Source: C-114 sp963719285
GTDB taxonomy: Bacteria > Chloroflexota > Limnocylindria > Limnocylindrales > CSP1-4
Direction: 5' to 3'
Assembly (NCBI GenBank): GCA_963719285.1
Contig: CAVRBO010000001.1
Location: forward strand, 1,240,001 to 1,304,000
DNA length: 64,000 nucleotides
Under the pieces are notes generated by a model. That model did not search any database. It worked only from the letters and a program-made list of their open reading frames with translations, and was not told the origin of the DNA. A program made the translations under genes and the position numbers. The first letter of the stretch is position 1. Each line of letters starts with the position of its first letter. Below are positions 19,558 through 28,024 of the stretch, one piece after another.

Positions 19558-20061
19558 ATGACCGCCACCACCACCGTGATCGCCGAGACCGAGGCCCGCT
19601 ACCGGGCCGACCCCGCCTCGGCACGCTCGGCACCCGCCGTCACGGCGACGCTCACCAACGGCCGGGCCCGTCTGTCGGCCGGGCCGTTCAACTGGGACTC
19701 GGACCTTCCGCCCGCGCTGGGCGGCGAGAACCAGGCGCCGAGCCCCACCGCCTACCTGCTGGGAGCGTTGGCCGGCTGCGCCGTCGCGTTCCTGCACGAC
19801 ACGCTCGCCCCGCAGTTCGGCGTCCGGATCGACGGCATCACGGCCGTCGCACGGGCGTCCTCCGATGCACGCGGGCTGCTCGGCATGGAGGGCGTGACGC
19901 CGGACCTGGGCGGCCTCGAGCTCGAGATCACGATCGCCTCACCGGACTCCGCCACGCACACGGAGCCGATGCTCCAGGCGTGGAGGGAGCGCTGCCCGAT
20001 CTTCCTCGCACTCCTCAAGCCGAACGCGATCGACCTCAAGGTGGCATACGCCGCCGCGTGA
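19558..20061 (+). CDS. OsmC/Ohr-family peroxiredoxin-like protein
   Basis: 167 residues from ATG 19558 with GGAAGGAAG upstream. It has the OsmC layout: a glycine-rich beta region (about 30-55), then SPTAYLLGALAGCAVAFLHD with the first Cys near 79, and the second Cys in RERCPIF near 147. The second Cys is followed by CP, as in YhfA/OsmC relatives. OsmC proteins reduce organic hydroperoxides through a Cys pair, often with lipoyl partners. A stress role fits the neighbouring redox genes. It may be cotranscribed with or close to the LuxR-hydrolase, 94 bp upstream. Confidence 0.88.
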   Translation: MTATTTVIAETEARYRADPASARSAPAVTATLTNGRARLSAGPFNWDSDLPPALGGENQAPSPTAYLLGALAGCAVAFLHDTLAPQFGVRIDGITAVARASSDARGLLGMEGVTPDLGGLELEITIASPDSATHTEPMLQAWRERCPIFLALLKPNAIDLKVAYAAA

Positions 20062-20146
20062 CCCCACGGCCCCGGGCAGGCGACGGGCCGGGCACCAGGC
20101 CTCGCCGGGCACCGGCCCCTCCCCTGCCACCTTTTCCGACAGTGCT

Positions 20147-20152
20147 TACCGT
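20147..20152 (+). promoter_or_regulatory. -10 box for leaderless aldo-keto reductase transcript
   Basis: TACCGT, 6 bases, ATG 20159. Confidence 0.55.
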
Positions 20153-20158
20153 AGTCGC

Positions 20159-20959
20159 ATGCAGTCGAGATCCGCCCCGCGCCTCCCCACCGACGTTCCG
20201 GTCGTGGGCCTGGGTACGTGGCGGGTCTTCGATATTCCCCCGGACCGCCAGGCCGACGCCGATGCGGTCGTGGACACCGCCTTCCGGGCCGGTACGCGGG
20301 TCGTCGACAGCTCGCCGATGTACGGCCGTGCCGAGGAGCGGCTGGGGAGTGCGCTCGAGACGCTCGGCCGGCGTGACGAGGCGATCGTCGTCACCAAGAT
20401 CTGGGCCGGGTCGGTCGACGAAGGTCGCGCCCAGTACGAACGCCAGCTCGGCTGGTTCGGCGGCCGGGTCGACGTCCTGCTCATCCACAACCTCGTCGCG
20501 ACGTTCGACCACCTGGCGTGGATGGAGCAGGAGCGCGACGCCGGCCGGATCCGCTGGCTCGGCGCCTCGCACTTCGCCCCGTCCGGCTTCGGCGAGCTCG
20601 AGGAGCTGATGCTCACCGGGCGCATCGACGCGATCGAGGTCCCGTACAACCCGCTCGAGCCCGAAGCCACGGCCCGGATCCTGCCGCTCGCCGCGGACCT
20701 CGGTGTCGCCGCCATCGCGAACCGGCCGTTCGCGGAGGGTGGGCTGCTCCGCCAGCCGTTCCCCTACGAACTCGCGGAGGCCGGCCTCCGGAGCTGGCCC
20801 GAAGCGCTCCTTCGCTGGTGCCTGGCCGACGAACGGGTCACGGTCACCATCCCGGCGACGAGGTCGCCCGAGCACGCGATCGAGAACGTCCGAGCCGCGT
20901 CGGTCCCGCCACTCGAACCGGAGCTCCGGGAGCTGATCGGACGTCACGCGAGTGTCTAG
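20159..20959 (+). CDS. aldo-keto reductase
   Basis: 266 residues. It has the AKR pattern: VVGLGTWRVFD near the N-terminus, DSSPMYGRAE (catalytic Asp and Tyr near 50-56), VVTKIW (catalytic Lys near 82) and LLIHN (His near 110). GASHFAP and IEVPYNP follow, and IPATRSPEH is the NADPH-binding segment. It reduces aldehydes or ketones with NADPH in the cytosol. It is slightly short for the family, with compact loops. Substrate is not predictable. Confidence 0.9.
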   Translation: MQSRSAPRLPTDVPVVGLGTWRVFDIPPDRQADADAVVDTAFRAGTRVVDSSPMYGRAEERLGSALETLGRRDEAIVVTKIWAGSVDEGRAQYERQLGWFGGRVDVLLIHNLVATFDHLAWMEQERDAGRIRWLGASHFAPSGFGELEELMLTGRIDAIEVPYNPLEPEATARILPLAADLGVAAIANRPFAEGGLLRQPFPYELAEAGLRSWPEALLRWCLADERVTVTIPATRSPEHAIENVRAASVPPLEPELRELIGRHASV

Positions 20960-21025
20960 CGGCCGACACTCCGACTGGAACCCAGGTTCCTGACAGGACT
21001 TGACGCGGGCGACGATGCTAGGGGC

Positions 21026-22447
21026 GTGACGAACGCAGTCGCCGGGGCTCGGTCGCCCGCTGTCGCGCAGCGCAGCGCAGGAGCCCGACCACCCGATCAG
21101 GACTGGGACGCCGAGGCGGTCCAAGCCCTTCGTGCTCGCGAGTACGCGCGGTTCGATGCGCGCGACCAGGTCTACCTCGACTACACCGGCGGCGGGGCCT
21201 ACGCCGAGTCGCAGCTCCGCGAGCACCAGGAGCTGTTGCGGACGGGCGTCCTGGGGAACCCGCACTCCACCAGCCCGGCCTCGCGCGCGGCCACGGAGCT
21301 CGCCGAGAGCGCGCGCCGCGCCGTCCTGGCATTCCTCAACGCCTCCCCGGACGAGTACGTCGTCATCTTCACGGCCAACGCGAGCGCCGCGCTGAAGCTC
21401 GTCGGTGAGTCGTTCCCGTTCGAACCGGGGAGCCGCTTCGTCCTCACGTTCGACAACCACAACTCGGTCAACGGGATCCGCGAGTTCGCCCGGGCGCGTG
21501 GCGCGGCCGAGACATACCTGCCGCTCGAGAAGCCGAGCCTGCGGATGGACGAGGCGCGGGTCCTGGCCGCGCTGGACGACGCCCCCGAGGGCCGGCGCCA
21601 CCTGTTCGCTTACCCGGCCCAGTCGAACTACTCGGGCGTCAGGCATCCGCTCGCGTGGATCGACCGTGCCCATGAACGTGGCTGGGACGTGCTCCTCGAC
21701 GCGGCCGCGTTCGTGCCGACCAACGCGCTCGACCTGTCGCGCTGGCACCCGGACTTCGTCACGATCTCCTGGTACAAGGTGTTCGGCTACCCCACCGGGA
21801 TCGGCACCCTCGTCGTCCGCCGCGAGGCCCTGACCCACCTGCGCCGTCCGTGGTTCGCGGGCGGGACGATCGGCGTCGCGTCGGTCATCGTGCCGCATCA
21901 CACCCTGGGCCCGGATGAGATCGGCTTCGAGGACGGCACCATCGACTACCTCGGCCTGCCGGCCGTCGAGATGGGGCTGCGGCACGTGACTGCGGTCGGC
22001 ATCGGGACGATCCACCGGCGCGTCCAGTACCTGACCCGCCGGCTGCTGGAGCGCCTGCCGACGCTGCGCCACGCCAACGGCGCGCCGCTCATCCGCCTCT
22101 ACGGCCCCACCGACGACGTCGACCGCGGCGGCACGATCCCGTTCAACGTGCTCGATCCCGCGGGCGCCATCCTGGACTTCTGGACGGTGGAGGCCCTCGC
22201 GGCCGAATGGCGCATCTCCGTGCGTACGGGTTGTTTCTGTAACCCGGGCGCCAGTGAGACGGCCCGGGATCTCACGGTGCCCGAGATGGAGAACGTGTTC
22301 GCCCTGGGCCGGCAACCGGACTACGAGGACCTCCGCCGCCTGCTGCCCGGCAAGGCGCTCGGCGCCGTCCGGGTGTCGGTCGGCATCGCCACGAACGAAC
22401 GCGACATCGACCGCCTGATCGCGTTCCTCGAGGAGCTGGCGACCTAG
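21026..22447 (+). CDS. class V aminotransferase / cysteine-desulfurase-like (MOCOS type)
   Basis: 473 residues from GTG 21026, six bases after a GATGCT box. PLP fold: LDAAAF with Asp225 binding the pyridine nitrogen and SWYKVFGYPTG with Lys251 for the internal aldimine. RTGCFCNPGA near 405 supplies candidate sulfur-carrying Cys. The segments LDYTGGG, NPHSTS and DNHNSV match molybdenum-cofactor sulfurase N-terminal domains better than IscS. It probably mobilises sulfur from cysteine. The MOSC-domain gene 4 kb away would be a natural partner, but that link is inference. Confidence 0.85.
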   Translation: MTNAVAGARSPAVAQRSAGARPPDQDWDAEAVQALRAREYARFDARDQVYLDYTGGGAYAESQLREHQELLRTGVLGNPHSTSPASRAATELAESARRAVLAFLNASPDEYVVIFTANASAALKLVGESFPFEPGSRFVLTFDNHNSVNGIREFARARGAAETYLPLEKPSLRMDEARVLAALDDAPEGRRHLFAYPAQSNYSGVRHPLAWIDRAHERGWDVLLDAAAFVPTNALDLSRWHPDFVTISWYKVFGYPTGIGTLVVRREALTHLRRPWFAGGTIGVASVIVPHHTLGPDEIGFEDGTIDYLGLPAVEMGLRHVTAVGIGTIHRRVQYLTRRLLERLPTLRHANGAPLIRLYGPTDDVDRGGTIPFNVLDPAGAILDFWTVEALAAEWRISVRTGCFCNPGASETARDLTVPEMENVFALGRQPDYEDLRRLLPGKALGAVRVSVGIATNERDIDRLIAFLEELAT

Positions 22448-23707
22448 CTAGCGGTCTGTTCGCCGGCGCGGACCGAAGAACGTGGCCGACCAGACCGCCA
22501 TCGCCAGGACGCCCACCGCGGCGATCGAGATGACCGTGGGTCCGCTGACCGCGTCGGCCAGCGGCCCGGCGATGAGGATCGGGATGAGGCTCGAGGCGCT
22601 GACGATCGAGGCGAGGATGCCGAAGACCCGGCCCCGCACGGCGGCCGGCATGTGCTCGAACAGTGCGGTCTGGGCCGACACGCTCGTCGCCGCGTAGGCG
22701 GCCCCCGCGAAGAACGCCACGATCGCCACGAGCGGGATGACCGGCAGGCCCGCGGACTTCGCGGCGACCGCGCCGAGCGAGATCCCGATCGCCAGCAGGC
22801 CGAACACGATCAGCCCGGCCTCGGCCGCCCGTCGGCGCGGCACGCCGTCGCCCATGAACCGCAGCCCGAACACGCCGGCGATCACCCCCAGGCCCAGCGG
22901 CAGCACGACCACGATCAGGTTCTTCGGATCGAGGCCGATGGACGTGGCGAGGTTCGGACCGAGCACGCCGATGACCCCGACGAGCGAGGCCGACGCAGCC
23001 AGGTGGAGCAAGGGCCGGCTCACCTCGCGGTTCCCGCCGATCGCCGCGAAGCCCTCGCGGAACTGGCGGATGGGTTCGCCGATCGCCATGCGCGCCGCCC
23101 CCGGCGCGGCCGCCACGGGCTTGGCCGACGGCAGGAGGACGATCGCGAGGGTCGCCGCCGCGTACAGGACCGTGACGACGCCCAGCACGGCCGAGGGGCC
23201 CGCCACGGTCACGAGGACCGGTCCCAGGAACGCGAATCCCACGGCGAATGAGGCCTGGAGCGTGAGGTTGAACACGCCCATCGCCGTCTCGAGCTGCGCC
23301 GTTGGGACGATGCGCGGGATCATCGACGCCTCGGCCGGGGTGAGGATCACGGTCGTGAGGCTGATCCCGAGGTTCAGGGCGAGCAGCACGATCACGTTCT
23401 CGCCGGCCAGCGCAAGCCCGAGGGTGAGCACGGTCCGAAGCACGTTCGGGACGAGCATCGCCAGCCGGACGTCGAGCCGGTCGACGAGGACGCCGCCGGC
23501 CGCCGACAGCAGGGTCGAGGGGATGAGGAACGACAGGACGAGCGCGCTGACGGCGGTGTTCGAGCGGGTGGTATTGAAGACCAGGATCGTCAGCGCGTAC
23601 AACGCCATGTTGCCGCCGACCTGGGTCGACGCCTGGATGAACCAGAGGCGCGCGAACTTCGGGTCGCGCAGGATCGGGCCGGGGCGTTTGGCTGACACCG
23701 CGCCCAT
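22448..23707 (-). CDS. MFS transporter
   Basis: 419 residues with about twelve predicted membrane helices. The loop between helices 2 and 3 reads GGVLVDRLDVRLAML, the MFS motif A position in the form seen in enterobactin-exporter-like (DUF894) members. The N-terminal PILRDPKFARLWFIQ is typical of that group. Probably a drug or metabolite exporter. It converges with the class V aminotransferase, with stop codons directly abutting and no room for a separate terminator. Confidence 0.9.
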   Translation of the reverse strand: MGAVSAKRPGPILRDPKFARLWFIQASTQVGGNMALYALTILVFNTTRSNTAVSALVLSFLIPSTLLSAAGGVLVDRLDVRLAMLVPNVLRTVLTLGLALAGENVIVLLALNLGISLTTVILTPAEASMIPRIVPTAQLETAMGVFNLTLQASFAVGFAFLGPVLVTVAGPSAVLGVVTVLYAAATLAIVLLPSAKPVAAAPGAARMAIGEPIRQFREGFAAIGGNREVSRPLLHLAASASLVGVIGVLGPNLATSIGLDPKNLIVVVLPLGLGVIAGVFGLRFMGDGVPRRRAAEAGLIVFGLLAIGISLGAVAAKSAGLPVIPLVAIVAFFAGAAYAATSVSAQTALFEHMPAAVRGRVFGILASIVSASSLIPILIAGPLADAVSGPTVISIAAVGVLAMAVWSATFFGPRRRTDR

Positions 23708-23732
23708 TCTGGGCGAGGTGCCCGGACCCGCG

Positions 23733-25205
23733 CTAGATGAGCGCCGCGAACTTGAGCGCGCCCAGGACCGCGTTCACGGCCATGGAGATGGGCTTGGCGA
23801 GGTCGCCGAGGCGCGTGCCGACCTCCACGAGGGTCGACCCGGCGGCCTTGACGAAGGCCTCGACGGGCTCCGGCTTGGCCGCCTCCTTCGCGAGCAGGTC
23901 GTAGCTCTGCTCGACCTTGTCGCGATCGGACTCGTTCAGCTGCGGCGCCGTCTTCGTGAGCGTGTCCTTGAGCTCCGACATCGCTTGCTTGACCTCGGGC
24001 GCCGCAGCGGAATTGGCGACCGTGTTGAAGCTGCCCTCGATCGTCTGCGCGTTGATCGTGCCGGTGACCGGGCCGGTCACGGTCCCGCCCGAGATGTTCA
24101 CGCCGCCGCGATTGTCCACGAGGGTCCCTCCTGCCGCTACATATGGTCCGCCGCCACGCTCGATCGCGTAGCGCTCTACCTTCATCCTGATCTGGCGCTG
24201 GACGTCGTCGAGGCGCTCCAACGTGCCTTGCGTATCGAACGGCGGCGCCGCGCCCTCCGCGGCGTTGATCGCCGCGAGGAGCTGCGATTGCTGCACACCC
24301 CAGGTCCGCTTCTTCTCCAGCAGGTTCGTCGACGCGTCGAGATACCGGACGAGCCGGTCACTGGTGTCGAGGCCGACGCTATAGGTGATGCGCCCAGCCT
24401 GGAGGTGGGCCAGGACACGGTCCAGGCACTCGCGCTCGGCGTGAAGGCGTAACAGCGACAGTCTCAGGCTGCGCAGGATCGGCTCGGCGACGGTTCCGCG
24501 GCGGAGCAGCCACAGCGGCATCGGCCGGGCGTCCTGATAGGCGATCCCCGCGTCGCCCGGGATGACCCCTTGGATCGCCTTCGCCTTCTTCGGGAAGCCA
24601 GTGATCTCGTCCTGCTCGAACTCCGCCACGACCATGGGTCGGCCGACCCGGACGAGCTCCAGTTCCTGGGGCGTGGCCTGTCCACCCTTGCGCTTCGACG
24701 TCGCGTGGGCGAACAGCTCCCCCAGCCGCTTGCTCTGTCCGGCCAGCGCCGCCTTCACGTCTCCGTTCGGAGGCTCGTAGACCTGCGTGTCGAGGGCCAG
24801 GATGTCGCCGATGAGAGCCTCGACGCCATCCGGACCGATCGCCTGGCGGCGCGCGATCGAGGAGGCGAACCCCACCTCGACCCGGGCCACGGCGGTCGTC
24901 GCGTCGCAGAACAGCCGCCGGAAGACGACATGCGGGCGGATCGTGCGGGCACCGGGTCCGGCACCGACCCGGGCAAGGCGCAGGCCGGGGAACCGGATCG
25001 CCCGCCGCGCCTGGCAGTAGACCTTCTCATCCGTCCACGCGGCGTCCGGCCCGAGGCTCCGCTCGGCCGCCGGCCCGAAGCGCCGGACGAACTGGGGATC
25101 GCCGAACGTGACCGGCTCGGGCCACTCGGGTCGGTCGAGCCTGGCCGTGGGCGCGCTCGCGAATGCTCTGGCGTCCGAGATCGGGAACTGCACCACGAGC
25201 AACAT
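23733..25205 (-). CDS. unrecognised multidomain protein with glycine-rich beta hinge
   Basis: 490 residues from ATG 25205, chosen because AGGGGG lies 7 bases upstream; ATG 25211 is alternative. The N-terminal half (about 1-310) is alpha/beta with no known motif. It has conserved-looking aromatic stretches (YCQARRAIRFPG, HVVFRRLFCDA) and a possible coiled or helical part (280-350). A Gly/Thr/Asn-rich strand repeat, GGVNISGGTVTGPVTGT, occurs near 390 and resembles the short beta hinges of bacterial conflict effectors. The tail (420-490) is an amphipathic helix region ending hydrophobic (VNAVLGALKFAAL). No partner gene is adjacent. I do not recognise it. Confidence 0.7.
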   Translation of the reverse strand: MLLVVQFPISDARAFASAPTARLDRPEWPEPVTFGDPQFVRRFGPAAERSLGPDAAWTDEKVYCQARRAIRFPGLRLARVGAGPGARTIRPHVVFRRLFCDATTAVARVEVGFASSIARRQAIGPDGVEALIGDILALDTQVYEPPNGDVKAALAGQSKRLGELFAHATSKRKGGQATPQELELVRVGRPMVVAEFEQDEITGFPKKAKAIQGVIPGDAGIAYQDARPMPLWLLRRGTVAEPILRSLRLSLLRLHAERECLDRVLAHLQAGRITYSVGLDTSDRLVRYLDASTNLLEKKRTWGVQQSQLLAAINAAEGAAPPFDTQGTLERLDDVQRQIRMKVERYAIERGGGPYVAAGGTLVDNRGGVNISGGTVTGPVTGTINAQTIEGSFNTVANSAAAPEVKQAMSELKDTLTKTAPQLNESDRDKVEQSYDLLAKEAAKPEPVEAFVKAAGSTLVEVGTRLGDLAKPISMAVNAVLGALKFAALI

Positions 25206-25501
25206 GCGCATTCCCCCTGCGCGGAGGACCCCTTCGGGCGAGCCTCGGGGGCAGGAAGCTCCTTCGAGCAACTCGAAGTGGCTTGGCCCTTGCGCCTTGC
25301 CGGCGAAAGATCACCGATCTGAGCGTCGGGCGCCTGCTGGGATGACCGGGTCGATCTGGTGTCGCCCGGCCGTCTCGTCAGGCCCGGCCATGCTATCGAG
25401 TCGGCGATCCGGGAGTCAACCCGGACTTGAGTCCCACGCCGCACCGAGTCGAACACGACGGCCCGCCACCGCCACCGCCGGAAGAGGGCGACCGCCGACC
25501 C

Positions 25502-25918
25502 TCACTTCCAGGGGCCGATCCCCGCGATCGCGTCCGGCGCGATCCGGATGACGAAGCCCGCCGGCGGGTTCGGCATGCCGGGGAACACGACGTCCGGGCC
25601 GAGGTAGCGGTGGGCCAGGCGCTGGAGCAGCGCGGCCGCCCCGCCCTGTGTGACCCTGGCCCGGCCGTTCACGACCAGGTAGTGGTCGAGGCCGTATTCG
25701 TTCCTGCCGGGCGCCTCGAACGAGAGGGCGACCCGTGGGTCCGCGCGGATGTTGCGCAGCTTGGCCTGATCGCCGAGCGTCCCGATGACGATCTCGTCGT
25801 CCTCCACGCCCACCCAGGCCAACGAGACCTGCGGCGTTCCGTCCGGCCCGAGCGTGACCACGTGGGCGAGCGGGGCCGTGTCCAGAAAGTCCAGGACGGA
25901 TCGAGGCAGGGCACTCAT
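25502..25918 (-). CDS. PPOX-class F420/FMN-dependent oxidoreductase
   Basis: 138 residues, a split-barrel flavin fold. It has HVVTLGPDGTPQVSLAWV (start of the barrel), DEIVIGTL, KLRNIRADPRVALSF (cofactor phosphate-binding region) and YLVVNGRARV, typical of the Rv1155/pyridoxamine-oxidase-like family that often uses F420. Start 25918 follows a TACGAT box by 7 bases on this strand, fitting a leaderless mRNA shared back-to-back with the thioredoxin promoter. Substrate unknown. Confidence 0.88.
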   Translation of the reverse strand: MSALPRSVLDFLDTAPLAHVVTLGPDGTPQVSLAWVGVEDDEIVIGTLGDQAKLRNIRADPRVALSFEAPGRNEYGLDHYLVVNGRARVTQGGAAALLQRLAHRYLGPDVVFPGMPNPPAGFVIRIAPDAIAGIGPWK

Positions 25919-25925
25919 GTCGCGC

Positions 25926-25959
25926 ATCGTAGGCGCCCCACGGCCGGCGTGGGTACGCT
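25926..25959. promoter_or_regulatory. divergent pair of leaderless -10 boxes (PPOX and thioredoxin)
   Basis: Reverse-strand TACGAT (25931 to 25926) lies 7 bases before ATG 25918. Forward-strand TACGCT (25954-25959) lies 7 bases before ATG 25967. The two start codons are only 48 bp apart, so the promoters face away from each other and overlap upstream regions. Confidence 0.55.
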
Positions 25960-25966
25960 GTGCGCG

Positions 25967-26407
25967 ATGGCCACACCCCGACCGATCTCGATGCTGACCT
26001 GCGCCGCCTGCGGAGCGAAGAACCGGATCGCGCCGGCGGAGCGCGGTGCCCCGCACTGCGGGACCTGCGGCAAGCCACTGCCGTGGGTCGTGAACGCGAA
26101 CGAGGCGACGTTCGAGGTCGAGACGAAGGCCGCTCCGACCGTCGTCGTGGACCTCTGGGCGCCGTGGTGCGGCCCGTGCCGGTTCGTCAGTCCGATCCTG
26201 GAGGAGCTCGCCCGCGAGCACGCCGGCCGGCTCAAGATCGTCAAGGTCAACGTGGACGAGAATCCGGGCCTGTCGCGCCGGTTCGACGCGATGAGTATCC
26301 CGACGATGCTCGTCATGCGCGGTGAGAAGGTCGAAGACCGGATCGTGGGCGCGTTGCCCAAGCCCGCCCTGTGGGCCCGGATCGCGCCGTTCGTGAAGTC
26401 CGCCTGA
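25967..26407 (+). CDS. trxC: thioredoxin 2 with N-terminal zinc ribbon
   Basis: 146 residues. A zinc ribbon (CAAC at 12-15, CGTC at 31-34) precedes a thioredoxin domain with the active site WAPWCGPC (Cys68 and Cys71) and cis-Pro in SIPTML. This arrangement matches TrxC/thioredoxin 2, a cytosolic disulfide reductase linked to oxidative stress. The GTC-rich linker FEVETKAAPTVVVDLW is standard. Redox-related neighbours (PPOX, MOSC) fit. Confidence 0.93.
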   Translation: MATPRPISMLTCAACGAKNRIAPAERGAPHCGTCGKPLPWVVNANEATFEVETKAAPTVVVDLWAPWCGPCRFVSPILEELAREHAGRLKIVKVNVDENPGLSRRFDAMSIPTMLVMRGEKVEDRIVGALPKPALWARIAPFVKSA

Positions 26408-26461
26408 CCCCGAGCGTCCATCGCCCGGGCACCCGTCGCGGGCTTCGGCGATGATGCGGTC

Positions 26462-27244
26462 ATGACCGAGCCCACCGGCCGTGTCGCCTGGATCGCGATC
26501 GCGCTCGTCAAGTCGATGGCGCTCCTCCATCTCGATCGCGCGCGGCTCGAGACGACCGGGATCGCCGGCGATCGGGCCTTCGCGGTCGTGGACGGCCAGG
26601 GTCGCCTGGTGAACGGCAAGCGCATCGGCCGGCTGGTGACGATCCGGCCCGACTACGACCCGACCGGCGGCCGCCTGACGCTCCGCTTTCCCGACCGGCC
26701 CGACGTGTGTGGCGAGGTGGCCCTCGGCGATCCCGTGGACGCCTGGTTCTTCGGCGAGCCGCGGACCGTGCGACCGCTCGTGGGGCCATGGAGCGAGGCG
26801 CTCGCGTCGTGGACGGGCCACGACCTTCGCATCGTGGCGCCGATCGGGACCGGCCAGGGCATCGATCGGGGCCCGACCGCGACCCTTCTCTCGACCGCGG
26901 CCCTGGCGACACTCGCCCACGCGGGCGAGGAGACCGACCCCATCGACGGACGGCGCTTCCGGATGACGTTCGGGATCGACGACGTGGAGGCGTTCGCCGA
27001 GGACGGCTGGATCGGCCGCGACGTCCGGGTCGGCGGAGCGCTCATCCGCCCGTTCGGCAACGTGGGCCGCTGCGCGGTCACGACCCAGGACCCCGACACG
27101 GGCATCCCCACCTTCGACACGCTCGGGATCCTGCAGCGGATCCGCGGCTCGCTCGAGACGACGGAGCCGCTGCCGTGTGGCGTGGTGGCCGACATCATCG
27201 AACCTGGCGAGGTCCGCCTCGGCGACCCGATCGGCCCGGTCTGA
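26462..27244 (+). CDS. MOSC-domain molybdenum-cofactor-associated protein
   Basis: 260 residues. An N-terminal beta-barrel domain (about 1-95: GDRAFAVVDGQGRLV) is joined to a MOSC domain with the conserved Cys in GRCAVTTQDPDTG near 203. This is the layout of YcbX/mARC-type proteins, which bind sulfurated molybdenum cofactor and act in reduction of N-hydroxylated compounds. ATG 26462 follows a GATGAT box by 6 bases. It may act with the MOCOS-like aminotransferase at 21026. Confidence 0.88.
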   Translation: MTEPTGRVAWIAIALVKSMALLHLDRARLETTGIAGDRAFAVVDGQGRLVNGKRIGRLVTIRPDYDPTGGRLTLRFPDRPDVCGEVALGDPVDAWFFGEPRTVRPLVGPWSEALASWTGHDLRIVAPIGTGQGIDRGPTATLLSTAALATLAHAGEETDPIDGRRFRMTFGIDDVEAFAEDGWIGRDVRVGGALIRPFGNVGRCAVTTQDPDTGIPTFDTLGILQRIRGSLETTEPLPCGVVADIIEPGEVRLGDPIGPV

Positions 27245-27259
27245 TCTTTCCGCGGAACG

Positions 27260-28024
27260 CTAGAAGCCGAAGCTCGCCAGCAGTCCGATCCCGGTGAGTG
27301 CGCCCACGACGAATGACGCGAACCGGAGCGTCCAGCGGCCCAGGCCGCCGTCGGACTCGATGAGCTGGCGCGGGACCGCGACGAACATCGCGTAGAACAG
27401 CGCGGCGGCCAGGACGAACAGGCTGACGATCCCGGCGGTCGACAGGAGCGCGTCGGACAGGCTGCCGCCGGCGTTCGTGGCGCTCCCGAACGCATCGCTC
27501 AGGAGCTCCGGCCCCAGGCCGATGGAGCGCACGAAGTCGGCGAACACGCTGGCCGCCACGAGCAGGAACGGCGTGAGCAGCAGGCGACGGGTGCGATGGG
27601 GAAGCGCCGGACTGACCTTGAGCTTGCTGATAACGAACAGCACCGGGATGCCGAGGAATACCGCCGCGAAGCCCAGGTCGCGCGGCAGCCCGAGGCCGGC
27701 CAGCGCGCCCGCGGCGATCAGTCCCATCCCGCCGGCAAGCGGCCCGAACATGGCGAAGCGCGCCTCCGGGTCGCCTTCCGTCACAGCGATGTGCGGCGTC
27801 GGCGCCGCGCCGGGGATGACCTCCTCGTGCGAGGCGATGACGATGAACGCGCAGATGACCGCCAGCGCCCAGGCGAGCCCGCGGATCGGATGTCCTTCGT
27901 CGAGCATCGACCCCGGGCCGAACTCACCCGGGAGCACGCCGCGAAGCACGGGCCAGACGAGACCCGTCCAGGCGAGGAGTGCGACATCCTCGAGCTGGAG
28001 GTTCGAGAGGACGCTCGATATCAG
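27260..28024 (-). CDS. membrane protein of unknown function, probable CTG start
   Basis: About 254 residues with six or seven hydrophobic helices (for example ALAVICAFIVIAS, FAAVFLGIPVLFVIS, VSLFVLAAALFYAMFV). The frame is open far upstream through the MFS gene, but no ATG, GTG or TTG precedes the first helix. The most plausible start is CTG 28024, which overlaps the MFS stop (CTGA), with GGAGG ten bases upstream. GTG codons at 27949 and 27937 would cut the first helix. Translation coupled to the exporter suggests a partner role. Function unknown. Confidence 0.65.
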   Translation of the reverse strand: MISSVLSNLQLEDVALLAWTGLVWPVLRGVLPGEFGPGSMLDEGHPIRGLAWALAVICAFIVIASHEEVIPGAAPTPHIAVTEGDPEARFAMFGPLAGGMGLIAAGALAGLGLPRDLGFAAVFLGIPVLFVISKLKVSPALPHRTRRLLLTPFLLVAASVFADFVRSIGLGPELLSDAFGSATNAGGSLSDALLSTAGIVSLFVLAAALFYAMFVAVPRQLIESDGGLGRWTLRFASFVVGALTGIGLLASFGF

